Notes under the pieces: model-generated
The model's input: only the letters and a program-made list of their open reading frames with translations
Database searches by the model: none
Told to the model about the DNA's origin: nothing
Shown: positions 50,010 through 61,864 of the stretch, one piece after another
Position numbering within the stretch: the first letter of the stretch is position 1
Layout: each line of letters opens with the position of its first letter
Made by a program: the position numbers and the translations under genes
Assembly (NCBI GenBank): GCA_018697195.1
Contig: CM031857.1
Span: 58,276,149-58,340,148, forward strand
DNA: 64,000 nucleotides
Direction: 5' to 3'
Source: Certhia americana
Lineage: Eukaryota > Chordata > Aves > Passeriformes > Certhiidae

Positions 50010-50200
50010 AATATATTAATGCAAAATATAAATTAATATAACTATTTTAAAATTTTATTATATAAATAAATTTTATTTATTTATAAATAAATATTTTATA
50101 AATAAATATTTTATTTTAAAATAAAATTTTAGAATTCATATATAAATATAAATTATTTTAAAATATTATTAAGTTAATATAAATTATTAATACAAAAATA
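50010..50200. repeat. AT-rich low-complexity block
   Basis: Nearly pure A/T, with tandem TTATAAATAAATATT units (about 50080-50115) and many small palindromes such as TTTTATTTTAAAATAAAA. It is a likely unwinding-prone segment with no named family. Confidence 0.85.
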
Positions 50201-51259
50201 TAGAAAAGTTTTTCTTCTCCATTGTTTAAAACACTTTTTCCTACTTTATTTTTTCAACTGGTTAACATATTAATTTTATCCAATATAATTCTTGCAATTT
50301 TATGTCTTTAGATAAATTTTATTAGTCTTCTGAAAATGAGATTCTTTTATTGGCTGTAGTCAACATTTCATGCCACTGCCAGTATATTTGACTGCATGCT
50401 TTCATCAAGCAAGTTACTTCATTGCTATATACGTGCCAGATATTTATAGAAAAATATGGTTAAAGTAAAACAAAATCACCTACACATATCATGCACATAT
50501 ATGATTAAAAGCTTCCAGATTTTGTATTAAGGAAGATACATTAAGGAGGCTTATTAAAGAGATTGAGGCCATTATCTCTAAATTTTATCAACTGGACTTG
50601 GAAGATCTGCAATTTGGAACATCTTTGTTGCTAATTATGTCCTGGATGATCAAGTTTAACAACAAAAGAAAAGATACTCATCAACCCACTGCCTCTAAGT
50701 GGCTCACAGAGATCAGAGAAACACAGGCAAATGGTTGGTTTATGAAGTTGTTCCAGGAAGCCTCTCTTCCCATTTGGTTCCAGGATTTAGATCAATGATG
50801 TGCTTGAAAGAGAAAATAAGATTCTAGAACAGAACAATTCTTCAAACAGAGAAGTACAGGTGTGATTATGAGTCAAATTAAATACAAATAAACTCATGCA
50901 TCTGCATTTTCACAAGGCGGATCTTCAACTTCAGTCTATGAATCTGTAAATCACAGAATATGACACAGTCATCTTTGGGTACTTTGGAAAATTTCTTTAT
51001 CTTCATCATTTCTATGGCTTGAATGTTTTTCAATGAAAGAAAGTACATTGGTCTCAGGGGTTTCCTATCCTGATCATGTGCCAAAAGATCACAGGTTGCT
51101 CTCTTCCTTTGACTGCCTCTGTTCTACTCTTCAGAAAGCCCTTGCAATAGGACATGGACTTAGTCCATAATTAATTTGTTGTTAAAATCAGAAACTGAGG
51201 TAAAGCAAATATCTAGTCTTCTTCACTGCTGCCTCTACAACAATCATGCAATACTTAGT

Positions 51260-51296
51260 CTTTGTTTTGTGTTAAAAGGCTTTGTTTTGTGTTAAA
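51260..51296. repeat. Direct repeat, two copies, 20-bp period
   Basis: CTTTGTTTTGTGTTAAA occurs at 51260-51276 and again at 51280-51296 with AGG between. A perfect recent-looking tandem duplication. Confidence 0.9.
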
Positions 51297-54200
51297 CACC
51301 AATGCAATCTATCACACTTTCCCCAAGACTGAACAATGTTGTGTGATGTTGAGGTCTTGCACCAAGGAACAGCACAAATACATGGACAGTATTCTAGCAG
51401 AAGAAGATTGTTAGGCTTTTTTTGACTGTCCTTCTTAGACCCAAATTCCTCCAAGGGATTCAGACAGCAATTCAGAGTAGACTGGAGCAGGATTTCCAGA
51501 AAGATAAAGAAAACTCTGGCCTACAGACTCTTACTTTGTTTCAGATAATACATGGAAAAATTCCAGGATGCTAAGATTCAGATACTTTAGTTTGCTGCCT
51601 TGCCTTACAGTTTGGGATCCTCTAGGCAAGTATAGCTCATGTCACTTTGTCATCATCTTTTTCTTGTGCCAGGAAGACAGCTGCTACAGACACCACTGCT
51701 TACAGCTTATTCTTGAGTTAGAAAAGTGGCATATTACGTGACAAAAGCTGGGTCAGAGGATTTCTCTGCCTCACGTCCAATACATGAGTGAGTGACTGAA
51801 AACATTGTATCCTGAAGTATCCTGGTAAAATAAAAGGGGTCAAATATGGGTCTGGGAGGGCTGAAGACATAAATAAAATGGTAAGATGCTAAATTTTAGC
51901 TCATACGGTCTTCCACACTTTTTTGGCACTTTTTTGGATCAATGCTTCATGAAATATATTCCATAAGTCATGCCTTCTTAATTTTAAGATAGTTAATATC
52001 TTATAGTGAATCTTGATGAGTCTGTAGATATGCACAAGGCCAGTATGGAGAAACGGAAATAGCTATAAGATGGATTTGAAGGAAAAACCCTGCTTAGTAG
52101 AGTGCTAAAAAAATATGTCAACAAAAGCTTCAGCAAATTTCTGTATACAGGGTGAAACCAGACTATATTCTTTTCTGTTATGGCTACTTGGGAATTAATA
52201 AATTTACACTAAACTGATCTGGAATTTCTGAGTGACTGGGATGTTTTCTTTTTTTCTCTGCACCAGTTTTTGATAGGATGATAAATACTGAAATATCACT
52301 CTGGCACTTTATAGCCATTGCACCAAAAATAGCAGGAAAACAAACAAGTCTGAAATAGAACAGTGTATCCATGGAAACTGTGTACACAATGGTATTGAAA
52401 ATTTTATGTTGAATCAGAAAAAATAATTAGAGGGATGAGGAATAAAATTCAGATTTCCACATGTCTACTAAGTGCAACAATTACATGGCCTTCCTTTATT
52501 TAGGAAAGAACACAGTCTCGCAAAATGTAGGACATCATGCTGAATGGATCACACGACCTGATTTTCTTTTCCTTTTGTCAATCCCGGAGAAGTGACAAGC
52601 TGCATAGCATGCTTAATTATTTCCCAAATAAGAATTTTCAGTATCAATTCAGAAAAGTGTGTGTAGAGTATGCATCTAGATACTGACAAATTTTCTCTTC
52701 TGTGTCTCAGCAAAATCTTTATAGACATATTAATCTATATAAACTTGTTTAGATAACACACACAAATGCTACCATCTACTTAGCATTCTTCCAGATGTGA
52801 TTTTTCTCAATATAATAAAAAATATTTCTTTTAGAAACTAAGAACAAGTGAAGTTATATCAGGAATCAATAACAAAACTGTAAAAAACAAGTAACAAACA
52901 GGAAGTTCTAAGATTAATAATAATAAAAAAAACCATAGCTTTATTTAAATTTGATTCTGAATGAAAAGTATATCATGTAAAAGCCAATGACTACTTTCAC
53001 TGAAAAATAAGGCTGGGAAAAAAAAAAAACCACACATTAACTCCAGTGTGGCATTTGCCTAGTGATTACACTTGTGAGACTACCTTGAAAAATATTGTTG
53101 TGACTCTGGGGAGGAGTCACTGCTGATTACCAAAAAAAGAAATATAAAAGAAAATAGAAAGCGTCTATTCATCTGTGTAAAGACACCCTGTGAGTTTAAT
53201 TTAAACATGTATGTTTTTTAATATTTTGCTTTAACTTTTGCTAAAGAATATAATAGGATAATTTGGTTTTCAGTGTCACACTTTGGGTAAGAAATTTTGT
53301 TTAGAAGCTGCAATTAAATAATTCAAAAATAATTAATTCAGAAGACATCCCATTAAATTATAACCCTCCCCACTGGTTTAACTTGGTGCCAAAATGTATT
53401 GTTTAATTTATCATTCTTAGTATTTTTAGAAGGCCTCAAGGCAGGGAATGAAGCAATAATAAATAGGGAATAGTGGATAATTAGAGAAGGAAATGTGGAA
53501 CAAAATTACTAAGGGCTTTAGGTGAAGTTCATTATTACTATTTAATAGTGCCCAAGAGCATTTGATCAAATTACGGATCATGTTTAAAAGTGGGCTGAGA
53601 AAAATCCTAGAGGAGGAGAGTTTTCTAACTACTACTTTCAGAATTTTGCAGTAAGTTTTATGGAATTTATCAAGGAGTAAAAAAGCAAAAGTATATTGAC
53701 CAAACCTTCTGTTTTATCACATACAATGCTCTAGTGAGATTTGAAGAAGACAGAGGTTCTCCGTTCCCTCAGATATTGTTCAGGATGTGACTATTATATG
53801 ATTAAGTAGTAAAGCACATCAAGAATGAGTGATAAGGTGACACATTGTAAGTAGAGCCCTTAGGGCTTTAAAGCTCAAGTTGAAGTAGATTTTTTTTTTT
53901 TTAAATTCTCCAGGGTGTTTGCTTTTTAGCCACATCTTAAAAGAAACACATTTTTAACATGGATCGTTCAAGCTGACTTGACTTTTCAGAGTTTTTTAAA
54001 TTCTATTATTTTTCTTATGCATTTATGTTATTTCTTTAATTTCAGTGTAAAAATATCCTGAAAATATTTTTAAACACAAACATGTACGAAGTTACAGAAC
54101 TCACCTTTTCACTATTCAAAAAAATGAAGAAACTGACTTTTTCAGTTGGAAGACTTAAAAGAATGAGAGACCATGAAATCCATGCACACAGCAAATAAGA

Positions 54201-56162
54201 GCATTTAATTTAAGCAGCAAGAGTGAGTTTAATATATGGAATATTTTTTCATATTTATTTATGTGTTATGAAAGTTTGCAACTCTGAGATACTAAATAAT
54301 TTTAAAGTATTTTTTATATCTTCCTATGTTTTTAAAGAAATAGGAAAAAAGGAAAAAAAAAAGAGAAAACCCCTTCTGATCTGTATTCTGCAATAGAAGA
54401 ATGGGAGTAGAATAAGTAACTTAATTATTTCTGAAAATTTCCTTTTCAGGGCAACAACTATATTTTCAGAAATATATGCTAACTCAAAGTAAAATGATGC
54501 CTACTAAATATAAAGAATTTTGTGGGATGAAAATTCAGCAGTTATGTTCATCAAAAAATGAAGATCTCCATCTTTAGAAATTTAATTCCATAGACATAGC
54601 AGTCTGGACATGATGCTGTTTTTTTCCTTTCCTCGTAAACTTTGTTAACAACAAAAAAGTCAAGCTAGTTTTCCTTTTAGCTAAGTCTATATGACTCAGA
54701 AAACTGTTTGATGTGTTTAATTTGGTATTCTGGAAGTTTCTGAAATCACTGGCAGTTAAACAAAGAATTCTAAAGGTAGCAGCACTGACAGTATTAGTAA
54801 GAGTAAAGCACTATTGACAATGTGAGATGCCTTAATTTTTATTTTAACCAGAGAAGCAGGGTGTTCCTACCTCTTTCTATATGGGAATGACTGAGAAAGA
54901 CTACTAATTTTCACACAAAGCCGTGATTTGTTTACATAGTTTGAGATAGCATGATGAGGCAGTAGAAAACACCGCAAGATTTTCACTCAGGTTCACATAA
55001 CAGGACCGAAAGCCTTTAGATTTGGGAGGGTCAGAATGTCCGAAAAACAAAAAAAGGAGAAATCTGGTTGTCAGCCAGGACAAAAAAGTTAATTATTTTG
55101 ATAGATTTTGCACATAATTTCTGTCACAATGATTCAAACCAATCCACAATATGCAGAAAGAGGATGGAGCAGTTTTCCATATGGAGACTGTCCATAGTGC
55201 AGAATGTATCTTACTTACAGATCTCAGACAGACAACCTTCAGTGGTCTCACAGTCTTGTGTGACCTAGGCCTTCTCTCTTTTATTTATTGTATTCAGTCA
55301 GAGGCATTCTCTGATCTATCTGCTGTATTCTGTAAGGCTATTCGCAACCTTAACCGTGAAAATGAATTATTTGTTTGAAGGTTGTCCATGTTATCATGTC
55401 TCTAAATACCTCTACAACACTTCCTACTGCACATGTGCAAATACTTATGTCTGATTCATCACATTGGGAAATTGTATAACTTACACCCTTATTTCAAAAG
55501 CATACCCTTTCTAAATAAAAATTAGAAAAAAGTAGTTAAGTAGAGATTTCTGTGTATTGCAAGGAAAAGGTCAGATAAGTCTAAAACCCATTAAAAATAA
55601 CAGTAAGTGCTTTAATTGGTTGTATTACATTAGTCTGAACTTTTTAATTTGCTTGACCAATTGCTCTGACACACATCTGCAAAACCAGAGAACTCCAAAT
55701 ATGCCCAAAAGAGAAAATTTTCCTTTTTGTCTTGGGAGGAGTATCCAGCTTCTATGTGAAGTGAAGCTGGCGTCATCACAGAAATTTAAATAATGCTTTA
55801 TCAATAATGTAGAAGTTGATTTTAGCAATCTATTTCTCCCTGTGTTTTCTCTGCTGTTTTTTCTTCTGAAAAATTGTGCAGACAAAATGTATTTATCTTA
55901 CTGTGATAATGGTGGAGATAACACTTCTTAAGTAAGGGATTTTAACATTTTGATGTTAATTTATAATTGCTGAAAGTTTCTCAACTTGCAATTTTTCAAG
56001 TTTCAATTTTATTCATATTGTCTATTCTCAGGTTTTATAAAAATATTTTTTCTTGTGTTTTTTCACGAATTTCCAAGGTTTCTGAGAATGTATGAGTCTT
56101 TTTCCTCCAGACAGAGATTGAAGAAATGGTCGTGAGCCGCCTCTTCTGTTTTTTCATGATTG

Positions 56163-56168
56163 TTTATT
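56163..56168 (-). promoter_or_regulatory. AATAAA poly(A) signal of LTR
   Basis: Perfect hexamer on the minus strand, about 100 bases downstream of the TATA box of the same LTR and about 36 bases before its 3' end. Confidence 0.6.
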
Positions 56169-56262
56169 CTTTCTTATCTATAACTTTTTTTTCCCTGACC
56201 CACAGAAATCTGCTCTGCAGGTCAGTTCCAAGTACTCTCCCCCGCCCTCAGGGTGGTGTGTT

Positions 56263-56272
56263 CCTTTATACC
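56263..56272 (-). promoter_or_regulatory. TATA box of LTR
   Basis: GGTATAAAGG on the minus strand at the expected U3/R position. Whether it is still active cannot be told from sequence. Confidence 0.6.
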
Positions 56273-56625
56273 AAAACCACATAATCAGTATTTACAATAA
56301 TTTTCCAATAACTATTATCCATGTTAGAAAGTTTGTCTCCACTCCAAGACAACCAGAAAGTGCCACCATCACTGCAGAAAATGGAGCAGATGAAGAAGAA
56401 GGAAGAAGCCCAGAAACCACAAGACAACTCTATCTTCTCTTCCCTGCTGGCCATCCTAAAACCCCCATAAATCTAAAATTCCCATCCTGTGATAAACTAC
56501 ACACTATTCTACTATCTAATGTACATTATTGAAAGCTGTTTTATCCTAGAGCCTAAAAAGCCCTTTTCCATGAAGAAAGGTTAAAAACATTATTTGTCAG
56601 AGATTTTTTATCCCTTAAACATACA

Positions 56626-57236
56626 AAGAAATATTCCTCAGAAATCCTAATTCCCACAGTCTATTATTCCTTTAGTCTTACTACCAAGATAATTCTTTAC
56701 TTGTCTTTTCTTTTTTAACATATAATTTGTTATTAAATCTTATTATCCACTATCAAATTCACCTGTGCGTTCTTCTGTAGTCATTGACAATGTTCTCCTA
56801 TAAATCTTACATATCATGTACATGACTCATTTTTTAAGAGTTTTGTGAACTCCAGAACAGATTTCAGAAATACTACCACTACTATTTTACATTTACAGCC
56901 CCTTTTAAATGAGAATTACAATAGAATTTAAGATCATAAATTAAGCTTCACAATGACCTTGAAAACCTGAAATATAAATTCCTGTTCTTCTAAATTTTGA
57001 AATATAAAGATCAGAAAACTGATCGATTAAAAAAAAATAAAATTACAAGAGTTAAGTGGATGTTCTAATATTTTTCAGAAGGAAAAGTCAGTGCTACTCT
57101 TAAAAGTCAAGATGACTTTAAATATGAATTATTAATCTAAAGCTACAGACAGTCAGTTTTAGATATAATTTACATTACACATCTTAGGATATGTAACTGT
57201 TACAGTCTGCTTAATAATTAGGTCAATAGAAAGACA
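56626..57236. other. Noncoding stretch, no gene seen
   Basis: AT-rich, no gene. It may include the left part of a decayed LTR starting at 57057 (see the tandem repeat entry and findings). Confidence 0.45.
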
Positions 57237-57515
57237 GTGCCTTCCAGACAAGAATAGGTTTGGGTCAGCCTGTGAGGTAATTCATCAAACTTGGTTCAGT
57301 GCCTCCCAGGCAAGTAACTATTCACTTTGGTCTGGAAGAGAAGGCGGAATGCGGATATGTCTCCCAGGTAGAAAATTAAATGGGTCAGCCTTGGAGGCAG
57401 CCCAGATAGGTGGCTGTTCAGCTTTACTTGAAAATGGATTAACATACTAAGGTCATTCCTGAGTACATAACTATTGGCTCCTGCTCAGATGACAAGTCAT
57501 TATTCATGGACTTCC
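57237..57515 (+). repeat. Degenerate ~60-bp tandem repeat, unknown family
   Basis: At least five imperfect units start near 57237, 57299, 57359, 57398 and 57455. Each opens with a block like GTGCCTCCCAGGCAAGTAACTA; units 1 and 3 share GGGTCAGCCT followed by GGAGG or GAGG, and units 2 and 4 share CCCAGRYA-RGTRRCTRTTCA. AATAAA lies downstream at 57589-57594, with an ACA at 57632-57634. A 578-bp interval (57057-57634) begins TGG, ends ACA and is flanked by TAAG on both sides, so the repeat may be the U3 enhancer array of a decayed LTR. The tandem structure is seen; the LTR idea is inferred and the 4-bp match could be chance. Confidence 0.5.
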
Positions 57516-57634
57516 TTCCATTTGAAAGGCTGCTTATGGCAGCTTATCTTAAAAAATAGATTATGAGACGGTTAGCCTTTGTCTGTAATAATAAAGTCCT
57601 GTTTGTGAACACGAGTGTATGCTTTACCAGGACA

Positions 57635-58603
57635 TAAGAAATCACTGACCCTGGTGATTATATCTTTGCCAGGGATAGTAAAAGACATTCCCTCAACTGG
57701 TATTGCCACAACTGAGACCATATGTTAATGTATAAGAAAGATACAAAGTATACTGCTGGTAAATAAGCCTTTGGCAGATGTGAAAGCTTAGAGAGCATAT
57801 GCTTACCTGGAGTACACATGTTCCTGACTTGGAAGAGAACATCAAGAGCTTCATATATTTAAACTAGACTTTTATTTATGTCCATCTGAAGACTGAAAAT
57901 AGTCTATTATTTAAGGAAAATACACTGAAAACTCACATAATTATTAAAGTCAGGAGGTAAGCCATCACCATAAAACAGAGAACACAGGCATAAGTGACTT
58001 GATTAAACAGGATAGGAGGTCTGGGAGGAGAGATGAAAAGTAACAGACTGATATGCAACACAACAAGGTTCTGTGTCCCATTTCCTCTCTTTCTTTTTTT
58101 TTATTCTTCCGTAAGCTCTTGTCAGTATGTTCTGCATTGTGGCTGTAAGATAATAGAAGATATTATTATTTGAGGAGAGGAAGCCAAGTGAAGAATAGAG
58201 GGCATCCAATAAATTGGAAATTCTGATAGGTCTTGCTGAGTGCCAAATGGCATATGCATAAATTAACAAGACTGGAGGAATTTTGGCAGTGATGAATCAG
58301 AGAAAGGGCAGTTTTATTGGTAGGCCAAGAGAGATCAGGTGGTCTATGGCGCACTTAATGATGTTGCAGGAGATAAATGGTGGTAAGAGAAAGTGGAAAC
58401 TTTGGATGTGGATTAATTAGGAAGATGCATATTTCCTGTGTATTTTATGACAAACTATGATATTTTATATTGAAAGCCAATGCTCTGAGACATAGGATAC
58501 TTCATAGTGATGAAGCCCAGATTTTAAAAGGGACTCTGGAAAAATGCAGATGTTCAAGAAAAACTATCACAAAAAATAAAAATAGACATTAAATGCTATA
58601 ATG
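57635..58603. other. Noncoding stretch, no gene seen
   Basis: Unique-looking sequence up to the next LTR. The overlapping minus-strand frames at 58003-58354 have no family features. Confidence 0.5.
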
Positions 58604-58868
58604 TGTCATGGGTTGCAGTGCAAAATGTAACCCAAACTGTGTATTCTATCACCATCTGATTAAACTGGGGTATGTGGTGGTGGTGTAATTGTCTGTCAAT
58701 TGCCAGCTGTCAAAAACCTGCTGGGGCAGTTTTCTTATCTCTTCCACAACCCAGCCTACCTCCAGGGAGAGATCTTCTGCTAATGGGCCATTGAGTCTCA
58801 CTGAGAGAATTACATCATCCCACTGGGAAATGCTCCAGCCAGGGGGAGGAGCCAAGTATTCCTGCCTG

Positions 58869-58876
58869 GATAAAAA
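58869..58876 (+). promoter_or_regulatory. TATA-like box of LTR
   Basis: GATAAAAA lies about 265 bases into the LTR, just after a GC-rich GGGGGAGGAGCC box. Position and context fit the U3 promoter; present activity is unknown. Confidence 0.5.
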
Positions 58877-59169
58877 TCTGGGAGTTGGAACAGCAAGGCA
58901 GCCTTTTCCACTGGATTCTCAGAGGAAGACCAGACCCATCTATCACCACTGGACCTTCAGCAAAAGACTCCACTTTTCTACAGGAGCATCACTTCAACAG
59001 AGCCACATCTATCACTAGGACTGTAGCCACCATTGAATGGGACTGCCACCAACACCACAGGGTGTCAGGTTGGCTCCTGACTCTGTCAGTGGGTTTGTTT
59101 GTTAATTTGTTTATTTGTTTGGGTTTTTTTCTTTTTCTCTTTTGTAATACTGTTTATTTTAGTTCTCCT

Positions 59170-59175
59170 AATAAA
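59170..59175 (+). promoter_or_regulatory. AATAAA poly(A) signal of LTR
   Basis: Perfect hexamer followed by GAACTGTTATTCCT, the same context as the AGTAAA in the related LTR at 21055-21060 (minus). It could end transcripts that run through on the plus strand. Confidence 0.6.
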
Positions 59176-59320
59176 GAACTGTTATTCCTATTCCCATGTC
59201 TTTGCCTGAGAGCTTCTTAATTTCAAAATTATAACAATTTGGAGGAAGGGGGTTTAAATTCTCCATTCCAAGGGAGGTTCCTGTCTTTCTTAGCAGACAC
59301 CTGTTGTTCAAACCACAATA

Positions 59321-61589
59321 AATGAATCAGTATCTTATGGCAGACAGCTTACTGTGATGTCTGTTAAATTTTTATAAATTGAATATTTAATGTAAATGCT
59401 TAAGCTCTACCTTAACAGTTAACCTTTTTAAGTGAATGCTTTCATTGCTAGTTAATAAGACATTTCATATATTTTGTTATTTGCATTGTCCCATAAATCT
59501 CAAGAACAATATTAAGGAAGAATACAGACCAACTCTACTGCTCCACTTTAACCCTACCTTTTCCTGTTGCCGGTGTTATATTACCTATAATGTGTAAAAT
59601 GGAAGTGGAGTTAGCTGACTGCTGGTCTCATTTCGTGCCTCAGCATTTTAAGTCTAAGTAGTTTAACCAAAAAGGATGAATGTGGCACAGCCATGATTGT
59701 GTGTCTCATCAGTAAAAGAGTGAATTTTCTTGGGTGGGTTTAAACTCACTGTAGAGGTCTAAAGTTTACTGACAAAGTCACCAGCAGTTGCCCTTTTGTA
59801 CTCTAAGAGGAGAAATAAGCACCACCAGAGTGCCATTCATCAGTTGTATTTCAGATTCTGTTTTAGACAGAACTACACCTTAAAATGGCCTTGAATTTCC
59901 TAAATGACTGAAGATTTACTGTTCAAGTGAAGGTCAAATGCCACAGGCTATTTTAGCGGATGAAGAGTTTTTTGTTTGCTTGGGCTTCTTTTGCCATAAC
60001 CAAACTTTCTTGGAACCCTTAAAAATCTTCTGAGAAGATAGTAATGTATAGCAACTGCTATTAGATAATCTTAGTAATGTTTAAAGGAGAAACCTTTCAA
60101 CACCATGAAACATTAATTCAGAATTCACATGTTGCTACTTATTTATTATACAGAAAAAATAGAGAAATCTATGCACCTGGTATTATTGTCTTAAACTTTG
60201 GCTATCAGAGCAATGGGATGGGAAAGGTCTGGTGCTCAGACACAACTTGGATTAACTTCTAGTGCATTTTAACCTAATCAGGTAAATTGATATATCAAAA
60301 AGAACAGTATGACTGTTGTTATGGCTGCAGAATATAATTGTTGCTAATTTCCTTTGTGGGCAAAATTTAGAATATGGAATGAGCTGTGTGCTACTTGCAG
60401 GCAAAATCCATTCTGTATATGATTTTAATGTGCTTTCAATTGAATTATTTTCTGTGGTTCGTTTAGCTTAGAAATTAAAATGTCTAATTTTAAAGCAGCT
60501 GACATTACAGAACACCTGATATGTCATTTACAGACAAAGATTATGTAGGTTTGTGCATCCCTTCAAGTTTTTTGCACAAATGCCCTTGCATTAACTGTAA
60601 GAGAGAAGAGGGCTTTACCGAACATCTTATGTCATCAAATGAAGATCAGGCAAAATGTGAACATTTGTTTTCTCTTGTGCAAGAAATTTCTAAATTCCAG
60701 GTGTGTCACAGAATTCTGCAAAGTGATATCTCTTATCTTGTCTCTGTCAGATTTCAAACCTTTTTGGGTAAAGTTTAAAATGATAATTTATAACATATTT
60801 TCTCTCTGGTCTTCAAAGTCACATAAGGAAACATTCTTTCTTCAAGCACAATTACTCCTAGAGTTTCTCTGGCGGAGTTGTATTCCTGTATTGATTCTCA
60901 CACATGGGCTTCCTTGAAGATACAATAAAGTGCACAATATGTGCATGTGGCTACAGACTCCTACTCTGCTCTGTTTTTTAAATTCACATTATCTAATGCC
61001 TACAGGTAATAAAGAAGTAGATAAACCTAATAATCAATAGAATTAAATTGGAAAGTAGAGGTTCTGTGGGCACAAATATCCTTACCTCTACCGACAGACT
61101 TCCTTGATAAGTAGGCACTCAGCAGAAATCTGTGAGCCATTTATACTTTATATTGGCATGTCATTGCAATCCATTTAACTCTTTCAGGGTTGTGAAGTTC
61201 ATCTCCATGTTGTCCATGTTTCTGTCATGTTTCCACTGAAGTACTAACATTTGTTTCATGACTATGACACTACTAACCATACTTCTGGACTCAGCTGAAG
61301 AACTAACAGGACCATGATTGTCAATGGATGAAATGCCATGGAAAATAATAAAAGCAGCAAAAGCAATCAGAGAAAAAAAGAAAACAAAAGAAACCCACAA
61401 AATAATCCTCAAAAAAACAACCAAACAAAACTCCTCCAGGACTAACTGTGCTGTAACTCTCTGATGGGAAAGGAAAACAAAAAGGTTGGTCTGTATTCTT
61501 CCTTAATATTGTTTTTGAGATTTATAGGACAACGCAAAGAACAAAATATATGAAACGTCTTATTAACTAGTAATGAAAGCATTCACTTA
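59321..61589. other. Noncoding stretch, no gene seen
   Basis: No gene or named repeat. Overlapping plus-strand frames at 60521-60917 include a few Cys residues (CPCINCK) but no recognised zinc-binding domain or splice-bounded exon. Confidence 0.5.
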
Positions 61590-61665
61590 AAAACAAAAAA
61601 ACAAACAAAAAACACCCCTCCCACCCCCACCCCCCCCCCCCCCCAAGAAAACCCACAAAACCCCC
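61590..61665. repeat. A/C-rich tract with 15-C run
   Basis: AAAC-type units lead into CCCC-T-CCC-A-CCCCC-A and then 15 C (61630-61644), followed by more A and C runs. On the minus strand this is a strong quadruplex-type G-run cluster. It stops about 80 bp before a CR1 3' end. Confidence 0.9.
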
Positions 61666-61742
61666 AACAGTATGAGATGATGAAATACATCTGGGAAAAC
61701 ATAAGCAAAAGAAAAAGTCAGTGCAATGAAGATTTGATGATT

Positions 61743-61864
61743 GTAGATGTGGTACTTAGGGACATGGTTTCTTGATGGGTGTGGCAAAGTTAGCCTACTG
61801 GTAGGATTTAATTCTCTTGGGGATCTTCTCCAGCTTTAATGATTCTATGATTCTAGTGATTCTA
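61743..61864 (+). mobile_element. CR1 LINE, 3' terminal fragment
   Basis: It reads 'gatgtggtacttagggacat', 'ggtttcttgatgggtgtggc', a decayed 'gttggactagatgatcttaa'-type part, then 'aatgattctatgattctagt' and 'gattctaag'. The 3' microsatellite of CR1 (ATGATTCT units) is intact, so the 3' end is reliable. About 120 bases of the element remain. Confidence 0.85.

Larger units (their letters stand above)
49575..56126. other. Noncoding stretch, no gene seen
   Basis: About 6.5 kb. It includes a very AT-rich patch at 50010-50200 and a 20-bp-period duplication at 51260-51296. Two copies of CACTTTTTTGG occur near 51917-51938, and a run of A sits near 53019-53030. I recognise no exon and no interspersed repeat. 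Confidence 0.55.
56127..56625 (-). mobile_element. Solo LTR, ERV, 6-bp duplications
   Basis: The block reads as an LTR on the minus strand: a start TGTATGTTTAAGGG at 56625, a TATA box GGTATAAAGG (56272-56263), AATAAA (56168-56163) and an end GGCTCACGACCA at 56127. AAGAAA flanks both sides (56121-56126 and 56626-56631). The area around 'cctttataccaaaaccac' and 'acaataattttccaataact' matches a passerine ERV LTR I recall. Six-base duplications fit an ERVK (betaretrovirus-like) element; the class is inferred. The repeat is A-rich, so the flanks alone would be weak evidence. The 62-codon frame at 56266-56454 is in U3 and not a gene. Confidence 0.7.
58604..59320 (+). mobile_element. Solo LTR, ERV, same family as 20924-21658
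   Basis: A 717-bp block that closely follows a songbird LTR I recall: 'gtaacccaaactgtgtattc', 'ctgtcaattgccagctgtca', 'atgggccattgagtctcact', 'ccagccagggggaggagcca' and 'agtattcctgcctggataaa', then a T/G-rich stretch (59090-59135), 'aataaagaactgttattcct' and 'cttagcagacacctgttgtt'. It starts TGTCATGGG and ends CCACAATA, with the last CA probably mutated to TA. AATG flanks both sides (58600-58603 and 59321-59324), suggesting a 4-bp duplication. Downstream of the poly(A) signal it aligns block for block with the minus strand of 20924-21658. No internal viral genes adjoin. Frames of 68-111 codons within it are not genes. Confidence 0.9.

Noticed and set aside
50598..50798. Possible retroelement ORF remnant (frame ending in WFQDLDQ)
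   Set aside because: Some residues recall transposon-encoded proteins, but no ordered set of motifs or repeat boundaries could be found.
58689..59220. Two overlapping plus-strand frames of 109 and 111 codons
   Set aside because: They fall within the LTR at 58604-59320 and read through its U3/R and T/G-rich part. They are not coding.
60521..60778. 85-codon frame with CPCINCK motif
   Set aside because: Two cysteine pairs are not enough to call a zinc finger, and the rest is without features.
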